DNA of 64,000 nucleotides from the NCBI GenBank assembly GCA_963823245.1, contig CAWGKQ010000008.1, positions 372,001 to 436,000 of the forward strand. Reading direction: 5' to 3'. Below are positions 25,496 to 32,414 of the stretch, piece by piece (the first letter of the stretch is position 1; each line of letters begins with the position of its first letter). Both the position numbers and the translations under genes were made by a program. Under the pieces are notes generated by a model. The model was not told the DNA's origin. It ran no database searches and saw nothing but the letters and a program-made list of their open reading frames with translations. The stretch comes from JAWVFM01 sp963823245. GTDB lineage: Bacteria > Actinomycetota > Thermoleophilia > Solirubrobacterales > 70-9.

Positions 25496-26308
25496 TCACC
25501 GCTTCGAGAACTGCGGACGCTTGCGGGCCTTCTTGAGTCCCGCCTTGCGACGCTCCTTGATCCGCGCATCGCGGGTCAAGAGGCCGCGGCGCTTCAGCTC
25601 TCCGCGGAGGTCGGGGTCGATCTCCGTCAGCGCGCGCGCGACGCCGTGGCGGACCGCTCCGGCCTGCCCCGAGATGCCGCCGCCATGCACGCGAACGCGG
25701 ACGTCGAGCGAGCCGTCGTATCCGGAGGCGACGAGCGGCTGGCGAGCCACCGTCTGCAGGTGCGAACGCGGGAAGAACTCGTCGAGCTTGCGGCCGTTGA
25801 CGTTGAACTCTCCATCACCGGCGCGCACGATGACCCGAGCGATCGAGCTCTTGCGCTTGCCGGTTGCCTGGACGATTCGCTCGGCGGAGAGCTGGACTCG
25901 CGGCCCCTCGCGGACGACCGGCTCCTCCTCGCCGCGATCCGCGGTCGCCTCCGCCTCGAGGCGTGCGCGCTCCTCCTCCTCCGCCTCGAGGCGTGCGCGC
26001 TCCTCGGCGCTGAGCTCACGCTCGGGCTCGAGCTGGATCGGGTCGAGCTCGGCGCCCGGAGGGAGATCTCCGGACTTGGGCTTCTCGGTGGCCTGGGGCT
26101 CCGCGCTGGGCGCCTCCTCCTCGGCCGGCTCCGGTGCCTCGGTGGCCGCGTCCTCGGCGAGCGCCTCCTCCGCGGGCGCCTCCTCTTCAACAGTGTCCTC
26201 CGCAGGCGCCTCCTCTGGAGGCGTCTCCTCCGCGGCGGGCTCCTCGGTCGGCGCCTCGGCCTCCGGCTCCTCCGCCGGAACGTCCTCTGTGCGCTCTTCG
26301 TCGCTCAT
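25496..26308 (-). CDS. rpsI: Ribosomal protein uS9 with long acidic N-terminal extension
   Basis: 270 residues. The last ~125 (from about 143) are ordinary uS9: QATGKRKSSIARV, NVNGRKLDEFFPR, HGGGISGQAGAVRHGVARAL and the basic tail KKARKRPQFSKR that reaches the ribosome P site. The first ~140 residues are an extension made almost only of Glu, Ala, Pro and Asp plus a 10-residue duplication. Most bacterial uS9 is about 130 residues. Start ATG 26306-26308; the extension reads in one frame and has no alternative ATG nearer the core. Confidence 0.95.
   Translation of the reverse strand: MSDEERTEDVPAEEPEAEAPTEEPAAEETPPEEAPAEDTVEEEAPAEEALAEDAATEAPEPAEEEAPSAEPQATEKPKSGDLPPGAELDPIQLEPERELSAEERARLEAEEEERARLEAEATADRGEEEPVVREGPRVQLSAERIVQATGKRKSSIARVIVRAGDGEFNVNGRKLDEFFPRSHLQTVARQPLVASGYDGSLDVRVRVHGGGISGQAGAVRHGVARALTEIDPDLRGELKRRGLLTRDARIKERRKAGLKKARKRPQFSKR
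25951..26005. repeat. 25-bp direct repeat inside rpsI extension
   Basis: A 25-bp unit at 25951-25975 recurs exactly at 25981-26005 (period 30 bp). It encodes the duplicated ERARLEAE segment of the acidic extension. Confidence 0.8.
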
Positions 26309-26366
26309 CTCAACACCTGAAGTTCGCGCTCGGCCAACACCAGAGCTCCTTTGTCGAGCCTCGCGC

Positions 26367-26792
26367 TCACAGCACCGCCGTCGGCCGCTGCGCGGCGTGG
26401 GGGTGCCCGGGGCCCGCGTAGACCTTCAGCTTGTTGAGCTGCTGGCGCGCGAGGCGGTTGCGGGGCAGCATCCCCTTCACCGCCTTGCGGATGACTTCCT
26501 CCGGCTGGCGATCCATCATCTCGGCCAGCGTCCGCGAGCGTAGCCCCCCGGGGTACCCGCTGTGCCGGTAGTAGCGCTTCTGCTGGAGCTTGTCGCCGGT
26601 GACCCGCACCTTGGCGGCGTTCACGACGACGACGAAGTCACCGGTGTCGCAATGCGGCGTGTACTCGGGCTTGCGCTTGCCGCGCAGCGCGTCGGCGATC
26701 TGCGTCGCCAGGCGCCCGAGCGTGGCGCCGTCGGCGTCGAACAGCACCCAGTCGCGCTGGCGATTCTCCGGTGTGGCTACGTAGGTCTTCAC
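26367..26792 (-). CDS. rplM: Ribosomal protein uL13
   Basis: 141 residues from GTG 26790-26792, the usual length. VKTYVATPENRQRDWVLFDA at the start, LGRLATQIADALRGK, DFVVVVNAAKVRVTG, KRYYRHSGYPGG and GMLPRNRLARQQLNKLKVYAG are all uL13 landmarks. It heads the rplM-rpsI pair, 58 bp ahead of rpsI. No Shine-Dalgarno motif is visible: the six bases before the GTG are a T-run of a terminator-like hairpin (see 26794-26823). Confidence 0.96.
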   Translation of the reverse strand: MKTYVATPENRQRDWVLFDADGATLGRLATQIADALRGKRKPEYTPHCDTGDFVVVVNAAKVRVTGDKLQQKRYYRHSGYPGGLRSRTLAEMMDRQPEEVIRKAVKGMLPRNRLARQQLNKLKVYAGPGHPHAAQRPTAVL

Positions 26793-26793
26793 G

Positions 26794-26823
26794 AAAAAAC
26801 GCGCCCGAACAACTTGCGGGCGC
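26794..26823 (-). terminator. Terminator-like hairpin directly before the rplM start
   Basis: In the minus-strand transcript GCGCCCG (26823-26817) and CGGGCGC (26807-26801) form a 7-bp stem with a 9-nt loop, followed after one base by six T (26799-26794). The start codon is 1 nt beyond. Its 5' arm overlaps the 3' arm of the hairpin at 26818-26835, so the two cannot coexist; this is the layout of an attenuator. Confidence 0.6.
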
Positions 26824-26867
26824 CCGACGGCGCCCTTACACGCTGCTCGCGGAGCTAGAGCTCCGCG
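26818..26867 (-). repeat. Paired-hairpin repeat, copy C, forming the rplM leader
   Basis: Plus-strand layout: GGGCGCC-CGAC-GGCGCCC (26818-26835), linker TTACACGCTGCT, CGCGGAGC-TAGA-GCTCCGCG (26848-26867). Same order and linker as copies A and B. Here it constitutes most of the rplM 5' leader; the inner hairpin competes with the terminator-like hairpin at 26794-26823. Confidence 0.65.
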
Positions 26868-26892
26868 CTTGAAAAGCCCGCGCGGCCCGAGC

Positions 26893-26898
26893 ATGATA
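26893..26898 (-). promoter_or_regulatory. Putative rplM -10 hexamer TATCAT
   Basis: Minus-strand TATCAT about 95 bp before the rplM start. A transcript starting 6-7 bp downstream would contain the whole structured leader. Confidence 0.4.
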
Positions 26899-26926
26899 GC
26901 CGCGTCATTCCGAGCGGCGGTAGCGC

Positions 26927-26932
26927 TACACT
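26927..26932 (+). promoter_or_regulatory. Putative -10 hexamer TACACT before the riboswitch
   Basis: TACACT sits about 8 bp before the first bases of the riboswitch, so transcription would start near 26940. The region is divergent with the rplM promoter. Confidence 0.45.
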
Positions 26933-26939
26933 GCCGCCG

Positions 26940-27096
26940 CTAAGGAACTGCCGAATCCTCGCTGTCAAGGCGGCGAGGAGCGGGGGAACCACTGGGGCGG
27001 CGTCGAACGTCGTCTCGGGGCGAATCGGGCGTGGATGGCCCGTAGCGCCGCTCTTTCGGCGCGAGCCCGACAGCTAACCCCGCAGGCCCGAGAAAG
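26940..27096 (+). ncRNA. c-di-AMP riboswitch (ydaO/yuaA class)
   Basis: Conserved ydaO elements occur in the right order: GGAGCGGGGGAACCA (26978-26992), GGGGCGAATC (27017-27026), GTAG (27042-27045), then GAGCCCGACAGCTAACC with CGCAGGC (27063-27087). This class binds c-di-AMP and usually switches genes off when the ligand is high; in actinobacteria it commonly precedes cell-wall hydrolase genes. It ends about 12 nt before the M23 peptidase start, whose AGAGGA lies just after it, so control may be at translation or by termination (not resolvable by eye). Confidence 0.9.
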
Positions 27097-27106
27097 AGGA
27101 ATTCCG

Positions 27107-28276
27107 TTGAGGCTGTCGCGGAGCATCCGCGAGAATACGCGCATACGCTTCGTTGCACCGCTCGCCGCAACGGTCGCTTCGCTGACCGTCGGCGCCGGCG
27201 CCGCGCTCGCCGGGGGAGGCGGCGGCGGCGTGGGTGCGCCACACGCGCCGAGCCTCAGGGACGTCACCTGCTCCGCCAAGTGCGCCGGCGTTCGCAAGGC
27301 CGTCGCCGGCTCGAAGGTGATCGTCAGCGGCAAGCACCTGTCGGGCGTCAAGCGGGTCTCATTCGCCGCCGAGGCCGGCAAGCGGGTCTCGGTCAGCCCC
27401 GAGGAGGCCGGCAAGTCGAGCGTCCAGGCGACGGTGCCCAAGGGCGCCGCCACCGGCAAGCCGAAGGTGAGCGACGCGTTCGGCAACGGCGCCGTCTCGC
27501 CCGAGCGGCTCCAGATCGTCAAGCACCTCCCGAGCTCGCACGGCTTCAAGCTCGCCGAGGCCACGGCCACCCCGCGCAAGGCGTACTACTACGGCACTCA
27601 TGCCCCGACCGTGAAGTACCTGTTCAGCGGGAGCGCGGCCACCGACGTGCGCATCGACGTGGTCGCCCGTCACACCGGCGGGCAGGTCGTGGACAGCTTC
27701 GTCGACAATGCCGCCGAGCCCAACACCGAGAACGTCGCCCACTGGGACGGCAAGGGCCTCGACGGCAAGAAGGCGCCGGGCGGCTTCTACCGCTTCTCGA
27801 TCGGGCCGGCTTCGGGAGGGAGCGTCGAGACGACCAGCGACGCTCTCTTCGAGTGGAGGGGCTACGAGTTCCCAGTCCGCGGCCCCCACACCTATGGCGA
27901 CGGCGTCGGCGCCCCGCGAGCCGGCCACCTCCACCAGGGCCAGGACGTGCTGGCCGCCTGCGGCCTGAAGCTGGTGGCAGCACGCGGCGGGCGCGTGCAG
28001 TGGCGCGGGTGGCAGAGCGCGGCCGGAAACTTCATCGTCATCGACGGGCGCGGCACCGGCCATGACTACGCGTACATGCACCTGAAGGCGCCCTCGCCGC
28101 TGCGCAAGGGGCACGCCGTTCGGACTGGGCAGCAGATCGGCGTGGTCGGCTCGACCGGCGACGCGACCGCCTGCCACCTGCACTTCGAGGAGTGGTCGGC
28201 CCCCGGCTGGTACGAGGGCGGGCACTTCCTGGGATCGGTCACGAAGCACCTTCAGAGCTGGGATAGGTGGAGCTAG
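27107..28276 (+). CDS. Secreted M23 family metallopeptidase (LytM-type)
   Basis: 389 residues from TTG 27107, chosen because AGAGGA lies 6 bp upstream and the riboswitch ends just before. A signal peptide (basic SRSIRENTRIR, hydrophobic core, ALA cut) is followed by an IPT/Ig-like region, a FlgD-like Ig module (WDGKGLDGKKAPGGFYRF) and a LytM domain. Zinc ligands of the M23 family are visible as HQGQD and HLH (CHLHFEEW). Cleaves peptidoglycan cross-bridges or stems; under predicted c-di-AMP control. The next gene is a tandem copy overlapping by 10 bp. Confidence 0.93.
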   Translation: MRLSRSIRENTRIRFVAPLAATVASLTVGAGAALAGGGGGGVGAPHAPSLRDVTCSAKCAGVRKAVAGSKVIVSGKHLSGVKRVSFAAEAGKRVSVSPEEAGKSSVQATVPKGAATGKPKVSDAFGNGAVSPERLQIVKHLPSSHGFKLAEATATPRKAYYYGTHAPTVKYLFSGSAATDVRIDVVARHTGGQVVDSFVDNAAEPNTENVAHWDGKGLDGKKAPGGFYRFSIGPASGGSVETTSDALFEWRGYEFPVRGPHTYGDGVGAPRAGHLHQGQDVLAACGLKLVAARGGRVQWRGWQSAAGNFIVIDGRGTGHDYAYMHLKAPSPLRKGHAVRTGQQIGVVGSTGDATACHLHFEEWSAPGWYEGGHFLGSVTKHLQSWDRWS

Positions 28277-29406
28277 GCCGCCGGCGGCCGCGGCACGCGG
28301 CCCTCGGAGCGGCTGCCACGCTGCTCGCCTCCGCGGTCCTGTCCCTCGGCGCGACCGGCGCCGGCGCCACGCCTCCCGGCCCCCACCCCACCGGCCTTCG
28401 CTGCGAGCACGCCTGCGCGGGGCCCCGTGCCGCCGCCGTGGGATCCCTGGTGCGCTTCAGCGGCTCGCACCTCTCCAAGGTGGACGCGGTGGCGTTTCCG
28501 GCCGCTGAAAGGCGGACGCAGGTCAAGCCGACGGTCGCGAGGCGGCACTCGCTCGAGGCGATCGTCCCCTCGGGCGCCGTGAGCGGACGGCCCCTGCTTC
28601 GCGCGAGCGGGGGACGCAGCGCAGCGGCCCCGGGGCGCCTGCAAATCGTCCCGCGATCGCGGATCCCGGCGCCCGGGAGCTTCCGGCTCCTCCACGCGGG
28701 TGTCTCGCCGCGGCCCGTGTTCTTCGACGCGCCCGCGAAGATCGGCTACCGGTTCACTGCCCGCGGCCGCACCGACGTCGCCCTGCGGCTCGTCCGCACG
28801 CGCACCGGCGAGACGGTCCGTCGCTGGGTCCGCCGCAACGTGGCGCCGTACGCACGCCATTCCCTCGGCTGGAACGGCACCGCGAACGGCGGCGGCTACC
28901 TGCGTTCCGGCCACTACGTTCTGCGGATCGGGCATCCGCACAGCCACGGCCAGCCGGGCTCCCGCTTCCACCTCTACGACGCGAAGTTCCCGGTCCGCGG
29001 CCCGCACAGCTTCGGCGGCGCCGAGCAGCGCTTTGGTGCGCCTCGCTCGGGAGGCCGGGTCCACCAGGGGCAGGACACCTTCGCTGCCTGCGGCACCAGT
29101 GAGGACGCGGCGGTCGGCGGGACGGTCCAGGCGCGCGGCTACGACCCGGTGCTCTACGGCAACTGGCTCGTGATCGACGCCCGCGGCACCACGACCGACT
29201 ACCGCTACGCCCACCTCATCGCCCCGACTCCGCTTCACACGCACGAGCACGTGAGCACCGGCCAGCTCGTCGGCAGGGTGGGCAGGACCGGCAACGCTCG
29301 CACGGTGGGATGCATGCTCCACCTCGAGGTCTGGCCGCATGCGTGGGAGCACGGCAGCCCGGTCGACCCGCTGTCGCTGCTCCGGCGGTGGGACCGTTAC
29401 AGCTGA
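28267..29406 (+). CDS. Secreted M23 family metallopeptidase, tandem paralogue
   Basis: 379 residues with the same architecture as the previous gene: signal peptide ending near GAGA, an IPT/Ig-like region, a FlgD-like module (WNGTANGGGYLRSGHYVLRI), then a LytM domain with HQGQD and MLHLEVW holding the zinc ligands. Both proteins end in WDR(W/Y)S. GTG 28267 overlaps the stop of the first gene by 10 bp, so they are probably co-expressed from the riboswitch promoter. Likely arose by tandem duplication, now strongly diverged. Confidence 0.92.
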   Translation: MELGRRRPRHAALGAAATLLASAVLSLGATGAGATPPGPHPTGLRCEHACAGPRAAAVGSLVRFSGSHLSKVDAVAFPAAERRTQVKPTVARRHSLEAIVPSGAVSGRPLLRASGGRSAAAPGRLQIVPRSRIPAPGSFRLLHAGVSPRPVFFDAPAKIGYRFTARGRTDVALRLVRTRTGETVRRWVRRNVAPYARHSLGWNGTANGGGYLRSGHYVLRIGHPHSHGQPGSRFHLYDAKFPVRGPHSFGGAEQRFGAPRSGGRVHQGQDTFAACGTSEDAAVGGTVQARGYDPVLYGNWLVIDARGTTTDYRYAHLIAPTPLHTHEHVSTGQLVGRVGRTGNARTVGCMLHLEVWPHAWEHGSPVDPLSLLRRWDRYS

Positions 29407-29431
29407 GCCGGCGTCGGGACGCGGCTGCCCG

Positions 29432-31054
29432 TCATTCCCACTCGATCGTCGCCGGGGGCTTCGACGAGATGTCGAGAGCCACGCGGTTCACGCCTCGCAC
29501 CTCGTTGATGATGCGGTTCGAGACGCGCTCGAGGAGGTCGTAAGGCAGCCGCGCCCAGTCGGCGGTCATCGCGTCCTGGGAGGTCACGGCGCGGATCACG
29601 ATCGGGTAGGCGTAGGTGCGGCCGTCGCCCTGCACCCCGACCGACCGGACGACCGGTAGGACGCAGAACGACTGCCAGAGCTCGCGGTAGAGCCCAGCCG
29701 CCCGGATCTCCTCCTGGAGGATCGCGTCGGCCTCGCGAAGGATCTCGAGGCGCTCCGCGTTCACCTCGCCGCCGACGATCCGGATCGCGAGGCCTGGCCC
29801 CGGGAACGGCTGGCGCCAGACGATGCGATCGGGGAGCCCGAGCTCGGCGGCGACGGCCCGGACCTCGTCCTTGAACAGCATCCGCAGCGGCTCGACGAGG
29901 TCGAGGCCGAGGTCCTCGGGAAGCCCGCCGACGTTGTGATGCGACTTGATCGTGTCGGCTTCGCGCCCGTCGCCGCCCGACTCGATCACGTCGGAGTAGA
30001 GGGTCCCTTGGACGAGGAACCGCGCATCCGGGAGCTTCTCCGCCTCCTCCTCGAAGACCCGGATGAACTCCTCGCCGATGATCTTGCGCTTGCGCTCCGG
30101 CTCGTCGATGCCGGCGAGACGGGCGAGGAAGCGCTCCGACGCGTCGACGTGCACGAGGCTCGCGCCGAGGCGGTCGCGGAACGCGTCCACCACCTGGGCC
30201 GCCTCGTCCTTCCGCATCAGGCCGTGGTCGACGAGGACGCAGGTGAGCTGATCGCCGATCGCCCGATGGACGAGCGCCGCCGCGGTCGCGGAGTCGACCC
30301 CGCCGGAGAGCCCACAGACCACGCCCGCATCGCCCACCGCCTCGCGGATCCGCTCCACCTGCTCGTCGATGACCGACTCCGGCGACCACTGCCGCTCGCA
30401 GCCGGCGATCTCGCGCAGGAAGCGGTCGAGGATCTGGGAGCCGTACGGCGTGTGGACGACCTCGGGGTGGAACTGGATGCCGTAGAGCCCTCGATCGGGG
30501 CTCTCGACCGCTGCGACCGGAGATCCCGGGCTGGACGCGAGAGCCGTGAAGCCCGGCGGCGGCTCGAAGACGGCGTCGCGGTGGCTCATCCAGCACTGCT
30601 GCTCGTCGGGAAGGCCCGCCAGCAGGCGCCCGCCGCCGTCGGCGAGGGTCAGCTCGGTGCGGCCGAACTCGCCCGACTCCGCACCCTCGACACGCCCGCC
30701 GAGCGAGCGGACCATCGCCTGCATCCCGTAGCAGATGCCGAGCACCGGGGTGCCGAGGTCGAGGAGCTCCGTCCGCAGCTCCGGAGCGCCCTCGGAATAG
30801 ACGGAGGCCGGCCCGCCGGAGAGGACGAGGGCCACCGGCGAGCGCTCTGCGATGGTGTCGAGGGGCGTGTCGTGCGGCAGGAGCTCGGCGAAGACCCCGC
30901 ACTCGCTGATCCGGCGCGCGATCAGTTGCGAGTACTGCCCGCCGAAGTCGAGGACCAGCACCTCTTCGCGCGCGTTACCCGAGCCGCTCGGCGCATGGCT
31001 CTCGCCCCTCTGCTGCGGGGCGGCAACGACGGTCTCAGTCGTCGGAGACCGCAA
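29432..31054 (-). CDS. guaA: GMP synthase (glutamine-hydrolysing)
   Basis: XMP to GMP. 540 residues: class I glutaminase domain (LDFGGQYSQLIARR, nucleophile C108 in GICYGMQ, FHPEV), ATP-pyrophosphatase domain (GLSGGVDS) and dimerisation domain ending PPATIEWE. The longest start is TTG 31052-31054, overlapping guaB3 by 20 bp and giving a 30-residue low-complexity N-terminus; GTG 30959-30961 would start right at VLVLDFGGQ as in most homologues and is a serious alternative. Confidence 0.95.
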   Translation of the reverse strand: MRSPTTETVVAAPQQRGESHAPSGSGNAREEVLVLDFGGQYSQLIARRISECGVFAELLPHDTPLDTIAERSPVALVLSGGPASVYSEGAPELRTELLDLGTPVLGICYGMQAMVRSLGGRVEGAESGEFGRTELTLADGGGRLLAGLPDEQQCWMSHRDAVFEPPPGFTALASSPGSPVAAVESPDRGLYGIQFHPEVVHTPYGSQILDRFLREIAGCERQWSPESVIDEQVERIREAVGDAGVVCGLSGGVDSATAAALVHRAIGDQLTCVLVDHGLMRKDEAAQVVDAFRDRLGASLVHVDASERFLARLAGIDEPERKRKIIGEEFIRVFEEEAEKLPDARFLVQGTLYSDVIESGGDGREADTIKSHHNVGGLPEDLGLDLVEPLRMLFKDEVRAVAAELGLPDRIVWRQPFPGPGLAIRIVGGEVNAERLEILREADAILQEEIRAAGLYRELWQSFCVLPVVRSVGVQGDGRTYAYPIVIRAVTSQDAMTADWARLPYDLLERVSNRIINEVRGVNRVALDISSKPPATIEWE

Positions 31055-32246
31055 CTGCCTCGGCGACGACCGCCCGGCCGTTCGAGCCCATGCCCACCGC
31101 CTGCTCGCGCTGGAGCTTCTTCCCCTCGGTCTGGAGGGCCGGCGCCACCATTACCTCCGCGCGCTGGAAGTCGCGGATGTCCTCGTAGCCGCAGGTGGCC
31201 ATCGAGGTGCGCAGGGCGCCCATGAGGTTGAAGGTGCCGTCGTTCTCCTGCGCGGGGCCGAGGAGGATCTCGTCCAGCGTGCCGTCCTGGCGGGTCGCGA
31301 CGCGGGCTCCACGCGGCAGCGAGGGGTGGAAGGTGGCCATCCCCCAGTGGAAGCCGCGACCGGGCGCCTCGGCCGCGCGGGCGAGCGGCGACCCGATCAT
31401 CACGGCGTCGGCGCCGCAGGCGATCGCCTTGGAGATGTCTCCGCCGGTCCGCATGCCGCCGTCGGCGATGACGTTGCAGTACTCGCCGGTCTCGAGCATG
31501 TGCTGCGAGCGCGCCGCGGCCACGTCGGCGATCGCCGTCGCCTGCGGGACGCCGATGCCGAGGACGCCGCGCGTCGTACATGCCGCACCTGGGCCGACCC
31601 CTACGAGGACGCCGACGGCTCCGGTGCGCATCAGGTGGAGGCCGGTGGAGAACGAGGCGACGCCACCGATGATGCACGGCACCGGGACCTCGGCCGTGAA
31701 CTCCTTCAGGTTGAGCGGGGGGCGCTCCGCGTCCGAGGAGACGTGCTCGGCGGAGATCACGGTTCCCTGGATGACGAGGATGTCGAGGCCCGCCTCGAGG
31801 GCAACCTCGTAGTGCTCACGGACGCGTTGGGGAGTGAGCGAGCCGGCCGCGACGACGCCCTCGGCCTTGATCTCCTCGACCCGCTGGGCGATGAGCTCCG
31901 GCTTCAGCGGCTCGCGGTAGATCTCCTGCATGAGCGCCGTCGCCTCGTGGGGAGGCGCGGCGGCGACGCGCCGCAGCTCGGCCTCCGCGTCCTCGTAACG
32001 GGACCAGATGCCCTCGAGGTTCAGGACGCCTAGACCGCCGAGGCGCCCGATCGCGGCCGCCGTCTTCGGGCTCACGACGCCGTCCATCGCGGAGGCGAGC
32101 AGCGGGAGCTCGAAGCGGTACGGGCCGAGGGTCCAGCTGACGTCGACGTCGTCGGGGTCGCGGGTGCGCCGAGACGGCACGATCGCGATGTCGTCGAACC
32201 CGTATGCCCTGCGGCCCTTCTTGCCGCGACCGATCTCTACTTCCAC
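31035..32246 (-). CDS. guaB3: IMP dehydrogenase-related protein GuaB3
   Basis: 403 residues of IMPDH/GMP-reductase TIM barrel without CBS domains. The N-terminus VEIGRGKKGRRAYGFDDIAI and the start IVPSRRTRDPDDVD are typical of the actinobacterial GuaB3 branch. The catalytic cysteine C223 lies in GPGAACTTRG and the phosphate loop ADGGMRTGGD follows. Biochemically related proteins act as GMP reductase or IMP dehydrogenase; which applies here is not clear. GTG start 32244-32246. Forms an operon with guaA. Confidence 0.92.
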   Translation of the reverse strand: MEVEIGRGKKGRRAYGFDDIAIVPSRRTRDPDDVDVSWTLGPYRFELPLLASAMDGVVSPKTAAAIGRLGGLGVLNLEGIWSRYEDAEAELRRVAAAPPHEATALMQEIYREPLKPELIAQRVEEIKAEGVVAAGSLTPQRVREHYEVALEAGLDILVIQGTVISAEHVSSDAERPPLNLKEFTAEVPVPCIIGGVASFSTGLHLMRTGAVGVLVGVGPGAACTTRGVLGIGVPQATAIADVAAARSQHMLETGEYCNVIADGGMRTGGDISKAIACGADAVMIGSPLARAAEAPGRGFHWGMATFHPSLPRGARVATRQDGTLDEILLGPAQENDGTFNLMGALRTSMATCGYEDIRDFQRAEVMVAPALQTEGKKLQREQAVGMGSNGRAVVAEAVAVSDD

Positions 32247-32308
32247 CGCTTACGCGCCTCCGGGGGTGTTGCTGGTCGAAGGATCCAGGCTATGCCCGCT
32301 CGCGGACG

Positions 32309-32331
32309 AAAAAACCCCGGCGAGCCGGGGT
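32309..32331 (-). terminator. Intrinsic terminator in the guaB3 leader
   Basis: In the minus-strand RNA CCCCGG-CTCG-CCGGGG is followed at once by UUUUUU (32314-32309). There is no minus-strand gene upstream whose end it could serve: the neighbour is divergent. It lies between the predicted promoter at 32385-32390 and the guaB3 start, so it looks like an attenuator. Confidence 0.7.
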
Positions 32332-32384
32332 CGCGAACGCGGATCTTGCGAGCTTGATGAGCCCGGACTCCAAGGTCGCAATCG

Positions 32385-32390
32385 ATCATA
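32385..32390 (-). promoter_or_regulatory. Putative guaB3 -10 hexamer TATGAT
   Basis: Minus-strand TATGAT, close to the consensus, about 140 bp before the guaB3 start. It would make a ~130-nt leader containing the terminator. A divergent TATACT at 32399-32404 lies 8 bp away. Confidence 0.5.
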
Positions 32391-32398
32391 GCGGCGCC

Positions 32399-32404
32399 TA
32401 TACT
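32399..32404 (+). promoter_or_regulatory. Putative -10 hexamer TATACT
   Basis: TATACT ends 10 bp before GTG 32415 of the membrane glycosyltransferase gene. Confidence 0.4.
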
Positions 32405-32414
32405 CGCCCGCTCC

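Noticed and set aside
32309..32331. Terminator for the plus-strand glycosyltransferase
   Set aside because: The T-run follows the stem only on the minus strand and the plus-strand gene starts 80 bp downstream, so it cannot end that transcript.
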